DNA of 64,000 nt from contig NZ_VORT01000010.1 of the NCBI RefSeq assembly GCF_007997155.1, positions 62,001-126,000 on the forward strand. The letters are read 5' to 3'. The stretch comes from Aequorivita antarctica. Lineage in GTDB: Bacteria > Bacteroidota > Bacteroidia > Flavobacteriales > Flavobacteriaceae. A model generated the notes under the pieces. The model did not search any database and was not told the DNA's origin. It saw nothing but the letters and a program-made list of their open reading frames with translations. The translations under genes and the position numbers were made by a program. Below are positions 35,393 through 43,245 of this stretch, one piece after another; within the stretch, counting starts at the first letter, position 1; the number at the start of each line of letters is the position of its first letter.

Positions 35393-35713
35393 TTAACCCT
35401 TGTCTTCATCAAGGTCATTATGGTTATCTCCTCCCAAACTGTAGTAGTTGTTTTCTTCATCCTCACTACCCACACTTTCCTGTTGATCGTCTAGTTCTGA
35501 TCCTGGTACATCTAAATCATTTCCCGATTTATCATCCTTAAAGCCTTTTTCATTTGGCGTTCCTTCGGCTTCATTTGGGGTTTTTGATTTTGAAGGATCT
35601 TCCGGGTTTAGTTCTGTTTCTTCCTTTTCTTTGTTATAAATATCTTCTGAAGGAGGGTAGGTTGGATATCCTTCATAATTCTTTGACTCTGTGTCATTTT
35701 TTTCTTTTTTCAT
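35393..35713 (-). CDS. Conserved acidic, low-complexity hypothetical protein
   Basis: This protein of about 106 residues is rich in Glu, Asp, Asn and Pro and is predicted disordered. Recognisable blocks are GYPTYPPSEDIYNKEKEE, LNPEDPSKSK, LDVPGSELDDQQESVGSE and DEENNYYSLGGDNH. I recall similar blocks in small flavobacterial hypothetical proteins. ATG 35713 (MKKEKND) is chosen over a further upstream in-frame start because conserved-looking sequence begins there. No fold or function can be assigned; the charge suggests a stress-linked or cation-binding disordered protein. Confidence 0.7.
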   Translation of the reverse strand: MKKEKNDTESKNYEGYPTYPPSEDIYNKEKEETELNPEDPSKSKTPNEAEGTPNEKGFKDDKSGNDLDVPGSELDDQQESVGSEDEENNYYSLGGDNHNDLDEDKG

Positions 35714-35822
35714 AATGTGTGTATTTGAGTATTCTAATAATATATCCCGCAAGGAGTCATAATATTATTTAAAATCTTTATTAATTTGCTTTATTGATTA
35801 TTATAAGGAAGTTCAAAATATA

Positions 35823-36200
35823 TTATTGTTCAAAATGATTCTTGACAAAAACATTTTTTTCATTATCCGTCATCTTATCTGCTGCTTCCACGTCAATTTT
35901 TATATCCTTAAAATGTGAGTTCTGCTTTAAATAATTATGTAGTTCCGATTTTGCATTCGTTGGACCAAATAAGACCACATGGTTGTATTTCAAAATCTCC
36001 TCTGAAATTTCTTTATAAAACGCTTCTTGCATTTGCTCTTCCTTATTATGCATAGTGTATTCACTTCTATTCAATACCTCTTCTTTTGTATTGGACGTAA
36101 ATTTTGATGCTATGGAATGATTATTTTTAATGGAGTCTAAATCAATAAAATTTGCTGTTGAATGATCCATCCAAATCCCTAAATTCTTTTGTGTTCCCAT
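35823..36200 (-). CDS. Small protein resembling the bacterial eRF1-like (baeRF) fold
   Basis: This is a 125-residue cytoplasmic protein. The beginning (GIWMDHSTANFIDLD) and the later segment HVVLFGPTNAKSELHNYL resemble the beta-strand and GP-x-x-AK motif of eRF1 domain 3/baeRF relatives and of 'host attachment' proteins. The match is by eye and the protein is shorter than most baeRF proteins. It lies in the redox/metal cluster. A ribosome- or stress-related function is a guess. Confidence 0.6.
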   Translation of the reverse strand: MGTQKNLGIWMDHSTANFIDLDSIKNNHSIASKFTSNTKEEVLNRSEYTMHNKEEQMQEAFYKEISEEILKYNHVVLFGPTNAKSELHNYLKQNSHFKDIKIDVEAADKMTDNEKNVFVKNHFEQ

Positions 36201-36295
36201 ATTCTGTTTTTATAATTAATTAAATGATTTTTTCTATAAATGTTTAATCCGCTACAATCTCTCTCATTGCCATGCCCCAATGCAGTTTTCATAAT

Positions 36296-37087
36296 TCAAT
36301 TATTAATTTTAGAAAGCACAAAGTCAAAGATTACCGTTATTTCGTCTCCCACTTTTATGGTTCCAAGAAACATTACAGGTGGCTCCATGTTAAAGTCAGT
36401 CATATTTATTGTTTTGGAAACATTTAGTTGCAAATCACCATTAGGCAATAATTTTCCATATGCCGAAATAGGAACCGACTTACTTACACCGGCCATGCTG
36501 AGCTTACCAATAGTTTCCATGCTTACCACATGGGACTTATTCATTTTCACCTCTGCATTATTGAAAGAATATTTTATATACGGGTACTTATCTGATTTAA
36601 AGGTTTCATAGGTTTTTGCATCCATTTTCTTCCCTTCTCTACTTATAATACCCTTTACAGGAATTTTAATTTCCGCATCTTTAATTGATGCTAGCATATT
36701 ATCTTTTAGTTGAAATGAGCCTTGGCCTTCTATAATCGTAACATCTGACTCCCAATCGTGCAATGTAGAAGTACCTTTGATTGTTGCCTTCACCGATTTC
36801 ATGAAAAAGTCTGTAGGTAAAACTACTGACTCCTTTTCGAAAGCTGGGGTATGGAGAGTAGCAAGAACTAGAGGCTTAGGGATATCAAAAGTTATTTTTT
36901 TTGGCTCAAGAATAGCCATTGCTTCAGAAATATCCATATACTTTTTTGTTTCAGAGCTAATCTCTAAAATTGAAGTACTTCCATAAGTTTTTAAATGCGC
37001 TTCGGTATTTGTAGGGCTTTTATATTCTACAAATGCCAGAGATGTTACAATACCAAATGCAACGAGTAATAAATAATATTTCGTCAT
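36296..37087 (-). CDS. YceI family exported protein with N-terminal extension
   Basis: This 263-residue protein has an N-terminal hydrophobic signal (about 1-19) and about 70 residues without recognised motifs. A YceI lipocalin-like domain follows from about residue 90, with the typical GTSTLHDWESD, KYPYIKYSFNNAEV and INMTDFNMEPPVMFLG. YceI proteins bind polyisoprenoid or similar lipids in the periplasm. The N-terminal extension is longer than in the paralogue at 39759. It lies downstream of OsmC and peroxiredoxin genes on the same strand. Confidence 0.88.
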   Translation of the reverse strand: MTKYYLLLVAFGIVTSLAFVEYKSPTNTEAHLKTYGSTSILEISSETKKYMDISEAMAILEPKKITFDIPKPLVLATLHTPAFEKESVVLPTDFFMKSVKATIKGTSTLHDWESDVTIIEGQGSFQLKDNMLASIKDAEIKIPVKGIISREGKKMDAKTYETFKSDKYPYIKYSFNNAEVKMNKSHVVSMETIGKLSMAGVSKSVPISAYGKLLPNGDLQLNVSKTINMTDFNMEPPVMFLGTIKVGDEITVIFDFVLSKINN

Positions 37088-37171
37088 TATTTAGCTTTTT
37101 AAGCACCCGCCATACTATTCCTCATTAACCTTAAAGAGGGGTTCAGAGTTCCCTACTGCGGATACATTTTT

Positions 37172-37639
37172 TCATTTGCCTTCTATTAAAATGGGTTTTA
37201 CCTCAACAGTTATTTCCATTGTGATTTTCGACTTAATGGAACGGGATATCAAACAAGCATTTTCAGCTTTTTTTAAAATACGCGTTGCTTTGTCTATATA
37301 AACTTCATTATGGATAACCACTTTAGGTTTTAGCAAGATTTCGCTCATCATTAATTTACCATCAACCATTTCTAGCTTTCCTTCTGCCTGACAGCCGAAA
37401 CTTTCAAACTCAAGTGTTGAGTTTTCTGCTATAGCTAAAAAAGTAGTCATTAAACAACTACTAACTGAAGCTACAAATAAGTGTTCTGGAGACCAAACAC
37501 CTTCTATTCCTTTAGGAAATTCTGGGGGAGTTGCTACTTCAATACAAACGCCATTTTGTTTGTTCAATTCAGGAGAACAAATAATGCCTCTACGAGTGTT
37601 TTCCCAATTTATAATTACATTGTAATAATGTGATTCCAT
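37172..37639 (-). CDS. OsmC family protein
   Basis: This 155-residue OsmC-fold protein has conserved cysteines in VSSCLMTTFL and ENACLISRSI and the family segment GVWSPEHLFVASV. Family members reduce organic hydroperoxides or handle reactive sulfur. It lies 55 bases after the peroxiredoxin gene on the same strand, fitting a peroxide-defence operon. It is only distantly like the OsmC protein at 22428. Confidence 0.9.
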   Translation of the reverse strand: MESHYYNVIINWENTRRGIICSPELNKQNGVCIEVATPPEFPKGIEGVWSPEHLFVASVSSCLMTTFLAIAENSTLEFESFGCQAEGKLEMVDGKLMMSEILLKPKVVIHNEVYIDKATRILKKAENACLISRSIKSKITMEITVEVKPILIEGK

Positions 37640-37694
37640 GGTTCCTGATTTCTAAAAGTTAACTTTAATCTCCAGACCATTCATCTGCAGTTAT

Positions 37695-38414
37695 TTATTT
37701 TTTTAGCGGATTCATTACTTGCTCCAAAGAGAGATTTTTTGTGCAAAAAAACCAATCATAACAAGTAACGCCTTCTTCTTTACTTTCCATTCTGTCTTTG
37801 GCTACCCCACAAGATCCTGCCGTAGGCACAATAACGTCATCGCCAGGTTGCCAATCTGCAGGAGTAGCTACCCCATAAGCATCGGCTGTTTGCATGGCTA
37901 TGAGGGCTCTTTTTAATTCATCAAAGTTCCTGCCCATTGAAAGCGGGTAGTAAATTAACGCACGAACTATTCCTTTTGGGTCAATAAAAAAGACAGCTCT
38001 TACTGCTTTGGTTGTGCTTTCACCAGGTTGAATCATGCCGTATTTTTTGGCTACTTTCATACTGATGTCTTCAATTAAAGGAAAAGTAACTTCTATATTT
38101 TTCATTCCCTTAAATTCAATCTTGTCCTTTATGGTCCGCAGCCAAGCTATATGGCTGTATAAGCCATCGATGGATAAGCCGACCAATTGACAGTTTAAAG
38201 CGGCAAATTCAGACTCTCGGTTTGCAAAAGTCATAAACTCTGAGGTACACACAGGGGTGAAATCGGCAGGGTGACTGAATAAAATAATCCATTTACCTGC
38301 ATAATCCGCTGGGAAATTGATTTCCCCCTGAGTTGTTACCGCTTTAAATTCAGGAGCAACATCCCCAATTCTGGGGATGCTGATTATTTGTTGCTCTTGA
38401 GTTTGTTCTAACAT
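37695..38414 (-). CDS. Archaeal-type (Prx6 branch) peroxiredoxin
   Basis: This 239-residue thiol peroxidase has the peroxidatic C56 in HPADFTPVCTSEF and the long C-terminal arm of the Prx6/archaeal branch. That arm carries C202 (TAGSCGVAK) and the pair C218 and C224 in CYDWFFC, as in thermophilic archaeal thioredoxin peroxidases. It reduces H2O2 or organic peroxides. It lies between a porin gene (32 bases upstream) and an OsmC gene, in the redox cluster. Confidence 0.93.
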   Translation of the reverse strand: MLEQTQEQQIISIPRIGDVAPEFKAVTTQGEINFPADYAGKWIILFSHPADFTPVCTSEFMTFANRESEFAALNCQLVGLSIDGLYSHIAWLRTIKDKIEFKGMKNIEVTFPLIEDISMKVAKKYGMIQPGESTTKAVRAVFFIDPKGIVRALIYYPLSMGRNFDELKRALIAMQTADAYGVATPADWQPGDDVIVPTAGSCGVAKDRMESKEEGVTCYDWFFCTKNLSLEQVMNPLKK

Positions 38415-38446
38415 AATAGTTATAAATTGTTATTAATACTTGATCT

Positions 38447-39730
38447 CTAGAAACTAATAGCTGCTTCTAAATTAAAGCCGTCAAATTTTGCTCCTGCAAA
38501 TCTTCCGCTCCAAGCATCGCCAGCGTACTCTTGATTTACATATTCTGCTTTCACTATAATATTTTTTGAGAGAAACCAGCCACCGCCTATATTAAAACGA
38601 TTTATTTCTAAATCATTTGTAGCACTTTCTACAGTTTTTCCTTTTACGGTATTATATCTTCCACCTACGTAGAAATTCTCATCACTTCCAAAACGATAGA
38701 TTAGTTCTGCAGCTAGTTGGGTAAAAGAACCTTCTTTATCAGCTGCTGGGGTAGTAATTTCATCACTTCCTGAGGCCACTTCAAAAATACCGAAGAACTC
38801 AAGTCCTTTAAATTTTACGAAAGGGTTAACTTGTATAGCAGTAAGTTTTTTGAATCGGGCATTGTATCTGCCATCAAAATCACTACCCTGTGTATTCCCA
38901 TCAGCGTCTGGCAATGTGTGCAATACATTGTAATATCTGCTACCTCCACGGTCGCCTCCATATAACCAAGTACCAGTAGTTGTACCATGATTGGTGTAGA
39001 TAGAACCAGTTAATCGTACTCTTAAATCATCGTTCATTTGTTTATCCACCCCCAACTTTGCATAAAAAGAAGGCTTGTTGTCAGTATTATCGTTCTTAAC
39101 TACATTTTGATTAAGCTTACCATTGGTAACCCCAACCACTGCAAGTAATCCACTATTCTGAACAGTTACTTCACCAAAAGCTTCAGTTGAAAAGGAATCC
39201 ATAATATAATTTCCTACAAATGGGTTAAATATAGCTCTTGCATTATCTGTTCTGCGAAAATGGGCATCACCGTAATTGAATTCATCCAAACCAATTCTAA
39301 TAGTTGTATAATCCATGATTCCCTCTAAAAACCCAGGGCTAACGAAATCAAGTTTGTCCATTTGAATATATCCTCCTTTAACCCATGATTCTTCATGGTG
39401 TCGTGCTGAAAGGTATACTCCAAGGTGCATCCTAACCCCATCAATCAATTGTGCGTCAACGTTAAGGTTGGCTGTGGGTAGGTTAAAGTCAGAACCAAGC
39501 TCAACCAAATTGTTGGCGTCATTTTCTTGGCTTATGGTCTGGAACTGCATGGCAAAGTCTCCGCCTACGCGCACTTTTACGCCCTCAAAGGCAGTAGTGT
39601 CTGTTTTGGGGGTTTCAAAAACATTTAGACCACTCTGATCGTTTGCTCTAAAATATTGCAGTTTTTTTTGTTGTGCATTTACGCTCATTGCGAAAAGGCA
39701 AATCATCGAAAGTAATAGGATTTTTTTCAT
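38447..39730 (-). CDS. Outer-membrane porin (phosphate-selective porin O/P-like)
   Basis: This 427-residue outer-membrane beta-barrel has a signal peptide (about 1-19, ending VNAQ). Alternating strands are visible throughout (GVKVRVGGDFAMQFQ, GVRMHLGVYLSARHH, YVGGRYNTVKGKTV) and it ends in an aromatic C-terminal strand GFNLEAAISF, as expected for BAM insertion. The internal pattern resembles OprP/OprO-type porins. It sits between two YceI-type and peroxide genes. The solute is unknown. Confidence 0.85.
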   Translation of the reverse strand: MKKILLLSMICLFAMSVNAQQKKLQYFRANDQSGLNVFETPKTDTTAFEGVKVRVGGDFAMQFQTISQENDANNLVELGSDFNLPTANLNVDAQLIDGVRMHLGVYLSARHHEESWVKGGYIQMDKLDFVSPGFLEGIMDYTTIRIGLDEFNYGDAHFRRTDNARAIFNPFVGNYIMDSFSTEAFGEVTVQNSGLLAVVGVTNGKLNQNVVKNDNTDNKPSFYAKLGVDKQMNDDLRVRLTGSIYTNHGTTTGTWLYGGDRGGSRYYNVLHTLPDADGNTQGSDFDGRYNARFKKLTAIQVNPFVKFKGLEFFGIFEVASGSDEITTPAADKEGSFTQLAAELIYRFGSDENFYVGGRYNTVKGKTVESATNDLEINRFNIGGGWFLSKNIIVKAEYVNQEYAGDAWSGRFAGAKFDGFNLEAAISF

Positions 39731-39758
39731 CTTGTTTATTTTTATTGATTAGGGAAGG

Positions 39759-40364
39759 TTAACCTTCATTTTGTTTACTATATGTTACTTCAAAACTGAG
39801 TTTTGTAGCGTCGCCGGTTGTCATTGCACCAAACATAAATGATGGCGGTTCAACATTATAATCGGTCATCTTTAGCTGGTGGGAACCTTTACAGGTGATC
39901 GAGTTATTATTCACTATTAGGTGAATATCCATTGCTATATCCTTGGTAACACCTGCTATGGTTAGTTTGCCTTTGGTTTGGGCCAAATACCCACCCTTTT
40001 CTGGCGATAGTATAGCAGATGCTAATTTGTAGTTTATGTATTTATACTTGTCTGTATTTAATGCTTTGTAGGCATTATTGTTAAGTCCTTGACTGTCACT
40101 TTTTAAAGCTTTAACTTCTAAAGTGTATGTTAGCAATTTCATTGAGGTAAGCGCCCCTTCGTTTGATGCGTCAAACATAAACTGTGCTTCTCCCTTTGCA
40201 CGAGTGGCATCCATTTCCCAATCGTGCATAGTTGAGGTTCCAGTTAGTTTCATAGAGACATTATTGTTGTCTTCAATTTTGTATATAGCTTGTGTATATG
40301 CGGTGCTGCTAATTCCTATCATCATGATAAGTGCTAAAACTTTTATGTGTCTTCTCATTTTCAT
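39759..40364 (-). CDS. YceI family exported protein
   Basis: This 201-residue periplasmic protein has a signal peptide (about 1-25) and a complete YceI domain: MKLTGTSTMHDWEMDATRAKG, KYKYINYKLA, AGVTKDIAMDIHL and KMTDYNVEPPSFMFGAMTTGD. Its closest relative in the window is the longer YceI protein at 36296. It lies 28 bases upstream of the porin and 20 bases downstream of the alcohol dehydrogenase, so these are very probably co-transcribed. Confidence 0.92.
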   Translation of the reverse strand: MKMRRHIKVLALIMMIGISSTAYTQAIYKIEDNNNVSMKLTGTSTMHDWEMDATRAKGEAQFMFDASNEGALTSMKLLTYTLEVKALKSDSQGLNNNAYKALNTDKYKYINYKLASAILSPEKGGYLAQTKGKLTIAGVTKDIAMDIHLIVNNNSITCKGSHQLKMTDYNVEPPSFMFGAMTTGDATKLSFEVTYSKQNEG

Positions 40365-40384
40365 TATGTTTTAAATTGTTTCTT

Positions 40385-41485
40385 TTAGTTTGTCAGTATT
40401 ATTTTTAAAGCTTTTTCTTTGGCCGCATTGCCAAACACTTCATAGGCCTGCATAACCTCGCTCAACTTAAAGTGATGCGTGATTAACTTTTCTGGTTGTA
40501 TTTTTCCAGAGGTCACTGTTTTCAGCAACATAGGAGTGGTGTTCGTGTTTACCAGTCCCATAGTAATTGTGATGTTTTGAATCCATAGATCCTGAATTTT
40601 CAGATCTACACTTTTTCCGTGCACCCCAATGTTTGCGATATGCCCACCAGGACGTATAATATTTTGACAGATATCGAAAGTAGCAGGAGCACCTACGGCT
40701 TCAATAGCTACATCTACACCATCAGCTGTTTCAGCCATTATCTTTTTAACTGCATCTTCTACGCCTGAATTTATAGTGTCTGTAGCACCCCATTTTTTGG
40801 CTAGTTCCAGGCGGTTTTTATCCAAGTCGATCATATAGATTTTGGCAGGGGAATAGAATTGTGCAGTAAGTAGGGCAGACATACCTATAGGCCCAGCACC
40901 CACAATAGCGATAGTATCGCCTGGTTTTACACAACCATTTATTACGCCTATTTCATGACCGGTTGGCAGAATATCGCTAAGCATTACCAAGGCTTCATCA
41001 TCAACACCTTCTGGAGCAGCATAAAGACTGTTATCTGCATGCGGAATACGCACATATTCTGCTTGCGTTCCATTAATAAGGTTTCCGAGTATCCAGCCGC
41101 CATCCTTACAATGGCCATACATTTGTTTTTTGCAATATTCACAAGTTCCACATGCAGTGATGCAGGAAATGATTACACGATCACCTTTCTTAAAATGACT
41201 TACACCAGTACCTACTTCTTCTATAATCCCAATACCTTCATGCCCTAAAGTGGTTCCAGGTTTTACACTGGGGGTTTTGCCGTGCAGGATGCCTAAATCC
41301 GTTCCACATATCGTGGTCTTAACGATTTTCACAACGGCATCAGTTGGCTTTTGAATTTCGGGTTTTGGCACTTCCTTATAGGCTATTTTACCCGGGCCGT
41401 CATATACAAGTCCTTTCATTGTTGTTTTCTTTTCAGAAGCATCTTCTGAAAGGATTTTTTTAGTGGAAACAATTGTATTTGACAT
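40385..41485 (-). CDS. Zinc-dependent alcohol dehydrogenase (MDR family)
   Basis: This 366-residue NAD(P)-dependent enzyme has the catalytic zinc site C-GTD ... GHEGIGIIEEVG, the structural zinc loop CGTCEYCKKQMYGHC and the Rossmann motif VGAGPIGMSALLTAQFY. The core begins at MKGLVYDGPGKIAYKE (residue 24), and a 23-residue Ser/Thr/Lys-rich extension precedes it if ATG 41485 is used. Substrates of the family include alcohols, aldehydes and threonine. It is the first gene after the promoter at 41530-41557 and probably heads the redox/metal operon. Confidence 0.92.
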   Translation of the reverse strand: MSNTIVSTKKILSEDASEKKTTMKGLVYDGPGKIAYKEVPKPEIQKPTDAVVKIVKTTICGTDLGILHGKTPSVKPGTTLGHEGIGIIEEVGTGVSHFKKGDRVIISCITACGTCEYCKKQMYGHCKDGGWILGNLINGTQAEYVRIPHADNSLYAAPEGVDDEALVMLSDILPTGHEIGVINGCVKPGDTIAIVGAGPIGMSALLTAQFYSPAKIYMIDLDKNRLELAKKWGATDTINSGVEDAVKKIMAETADGVDVAIEAVGAPATFDICQNIIRPGGHIANIGVHGKSVDLKIQDLWIQNITITMGLVNTNTTPMLLKTVTSGKIQPEKLITHHFKLSEVMQAYEVFGNAAKEKALKIILTN

Positions 41486-41952
41486 CTTCTTAGGGGTTTA
41501 GTGGCTAATTATTAATATTTTAACTTATACAAAGGTAGAATGTGATTAAGGATCAAAAGATGATATATGTCAGCTAAGCTATTTATTTCCAAAATGAATT
41601 TTTAATAGCTATTTAAAAGCAGTGTAGTAAGGGGGGTGGAGCGTGGTTTGTGTGTGTTATCAACTAAAAAAACAAGCCAAGGAGAATATTCTAAGGGAAG
41701 AATGAAAATTGAAGGGTACGATAGTTTGGCAAATAAGAAAGCGTCTTTATATATGTTCTCGAAGTACTATGGAAAGGAAGCATCTTACTTCTTTTTGGCA
41801 ATAAGCAACACTGGTTTTAGTAAACGAAATAGGAAGAGCATTCTAAATACTTTTTAATTGAGCAGTTTTTTTAAGTATGTTCTGGTAAACAGCGTCAGCG
41901 TGTAGCATTGGGTTTCTTTGAATTCAGGTAGGAAGTTCTGGAGAATAAAGGA
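41486..41952. other. Intergenic region between the alcohol dehydrogenase and sigma factor genes
   Basis: These 467 bases hold the promoter of the dehydrogenase cluster and no supported gene. A 73-codon frame at 41636-41857 has no recognisable sequence, no good start context, and reads opposite to its neighbours. Confidence 0.6.
41530..41557 (-). promoter_or_regulatory. Promoter (TTTG and TACCTTTG) of the redox/metal cluster
   Basis: On the minus strand TACCTTTG (41530-41537) lies 45 bases before the ATG at 41485. A TTTG (41554-41557) is separated from it by 16 bases, close to the usual -33/-7 spacing. Confidence 0.65.
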
Positions 41953-42474
41953 TCACTTACATTTCGAACAATCAGGCTCCCCAATCAAATTCCCTTGTTT
42001 GTCCAATTCATATTTGCAGCATTGGCTGAATTTTTCCTTTAGAATATCTTTGGAGCGCCTTATCCGTGCCTTTACGTTTGCAAGACTTATTTCTAGGATT
42101 TTTGCTGCCTCCTCTTGTTTCTTTCCCTTTATATAAACCAATTCGACGGTTTCTCGATACAAAGTAGGTAAATCATTTATAAATCTATCAAAACAACAAT
42201 AGGCTTCATTCTTTTCTGAACCGCTCTCCTCAATTTCCTCAATGGGAGCTATATATTTTGATTCCTTTTTGAAATGATTGGCAATTTCATTCCGCGCAAT
42301 CTGAAAAAGCCATGCTTTTACTTTTTCTTCCTCCTTGACCTGATGCAGGTTTTTATGAATTTTCAAGAAGGTATTTTGAAAAATATCGCTGGTGGCGTTT
42401 TCGTTTTTTACTTTTTTTAAAATAAAAAAATAGAGTTCCTCATTGAACCTATTCCATATCTTTTCTGTTTCCAT
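41953..42474 (-). CDS. sigZ: SigZ-type ECF sigma factor with cysteine-rich tail
   Basis: This is a 173-residue sigma-70 family protein. Region 2 includes SDIFQNTFLKIHKNL and KAWLFQIARNEIANHFKK. Region 4 includes LPTLYRETVELVYIKGKKQEEAAKILEISLANVKARIRRSKDILK. The tail after residue 145 has the cysteines CCKYELDKQGN ... CSKC, as in SigZ-like proteins, and could bind metal or sense thiol state. ATG 42474 (METEKIW) is preferred to ATG 42489, which abuts a hairpin. The metallothionein-like gene lies 49 bases upstream on the same strand. Confidence 0.88.
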   Translation of the reverse strand: METEKIWNRFNEELYFFILKKVKNENATSDIFQNTFLKIHKNLHQVKEEEKVKAWLFQIARNEIANHFKKESKYIAPIEEIEESGSEKNEAYCCFDRFINDLPTLYRETVELVYIKGKKQEEAAKILEISLANVKARIRRSKDILKEKFSQCCKYELDKQGNLIGEPDCSKCK

Positions 42475-42489
42475 ATTTAAAAATAACAT

Positions 42490-42515
42490 AAAGGTTGGCT
42501 TTTATACCAACCTTT
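42490..42515. promoter_or_regulatory. Stem-loop between the metallothionein-like and sigma factor genes
   Basis: AAAGGTTGG / CCAACCTTT form a 9-bp stem with an 8-base loop between the stop at 42523 and the sigma ATG at 42474. On the minus strand it is followed after a few bases by TTATTTTT, so it could be a partial terminator that lowers sigma expression relative to the upstream gene. Confidence 0.6.
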
Positions 42516-42522
42516 ATTTAAT

Positions 42523-42636
42523 TTAACAACAACTGCATTTGTCGCATTCACATTTTACACAAGGGCAGTTATTTTGCGAACAGTCGTTGCAGTTACAATT
42601 GGTGCAATCGCAGTTGGTACATTTACAAGTATTCAT
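42523..42636 (-). CDS. Metallothionein-like cysteine-rich small protein (37 residues)
   Basis: On the minus strand ATG 42636 opens a 37-codon frame ending TAA at 42523. Fourteen of the 37 residues are cysteine, at positions 4, 6, 9, 11, 14, 16, 19, 24, 26, 29, 31, 34, 36 and 37, mostly as CxC and CxxC with Asn, Asp and Lys between, and there is one Pro. There are no aromatic residues. This composition is that of a metallothionein, a cytoplasmic protein that chelates Zn, Cu or Cd. It resembles no specific family that I can name. It lies just upstream of the Cys-tailed sigma factor, suggesting joint control by metal or thiol stress. Expression is not proven. Confidence 0.75.
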   Translation of the reverse strand: MNTCKCTNCDCTNCNCNDCSQNNCPCVKCECDKCSCC

Positions 42637-43245
42637 AATTACAGTTTTTAATATTCATAGAGTAGACTTATAAATGGGGAAAAGGATACATTTTATAGAT
42701 TAATGTTTCAGTTTACTTCGGTGGCAAGTTCTATATGACCACTAATTGCTGGATATGGACCATTCTAATAATGAGTGGAAGTGGTGGTTTTAGTCTTTAG
42801 TTAAATAGAGGGACCGTACTATTTTGCTATTGGTGGAATTTGATGGATACAACTGAAAGGTTTTTTGCTATTTTATTCGTTTAATCTATTATCGAGATGC
42901 CTCCTAAAATATATAAATACGATTATTGAATATAAAGCTACTATACTCATAAAGATAATATACCTTCGGCGGGTGTAAGGCCTTTTATTTTCATCAGAAT
43001 TTCTCAACTACACTGTTAAAACAACCAATCATTCTAATTGGTACTTGTTGATTTCTCGCCTTTATATTCCCTCAAACACATTAGTATTATTTTTTATTTA
43101 TTTGGCTTAGCAGATTACTGACCAGTCGATGTTGTATTCTATATAGTTATTTATATTGACTATTCAGATAGCATTTTCAGCCTGCTTTTCCAACTTAATT
43201 TATATTAACCTAAATACTATACAGCTTTACTTGTATAAAAAACTT
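42637..43245. other. Intergenic region without supported genes
   Basis: These 609 bases are strongly AT-rich with frequent stops in all frames. A 15-codon frame on the minus strand near 42955-43000 (MKIKGLTPAEG) could be a gene remnant but is too short to call. I see no promoter box that fits the downstream gene. Confidence 0.5.

Noticed and set aside
41636-41857. 73-codon reading frame on the plus strand
   Set aside because: It has no recognisable sequence, no promoter box or clear start context, and lies between minus-strand genes.
42955-43000. Short minus-strand frame starting MKIKGLTPAEG
   Set aside because: Only about 15 codons long; it may be a remnant, but nothing supports expression.
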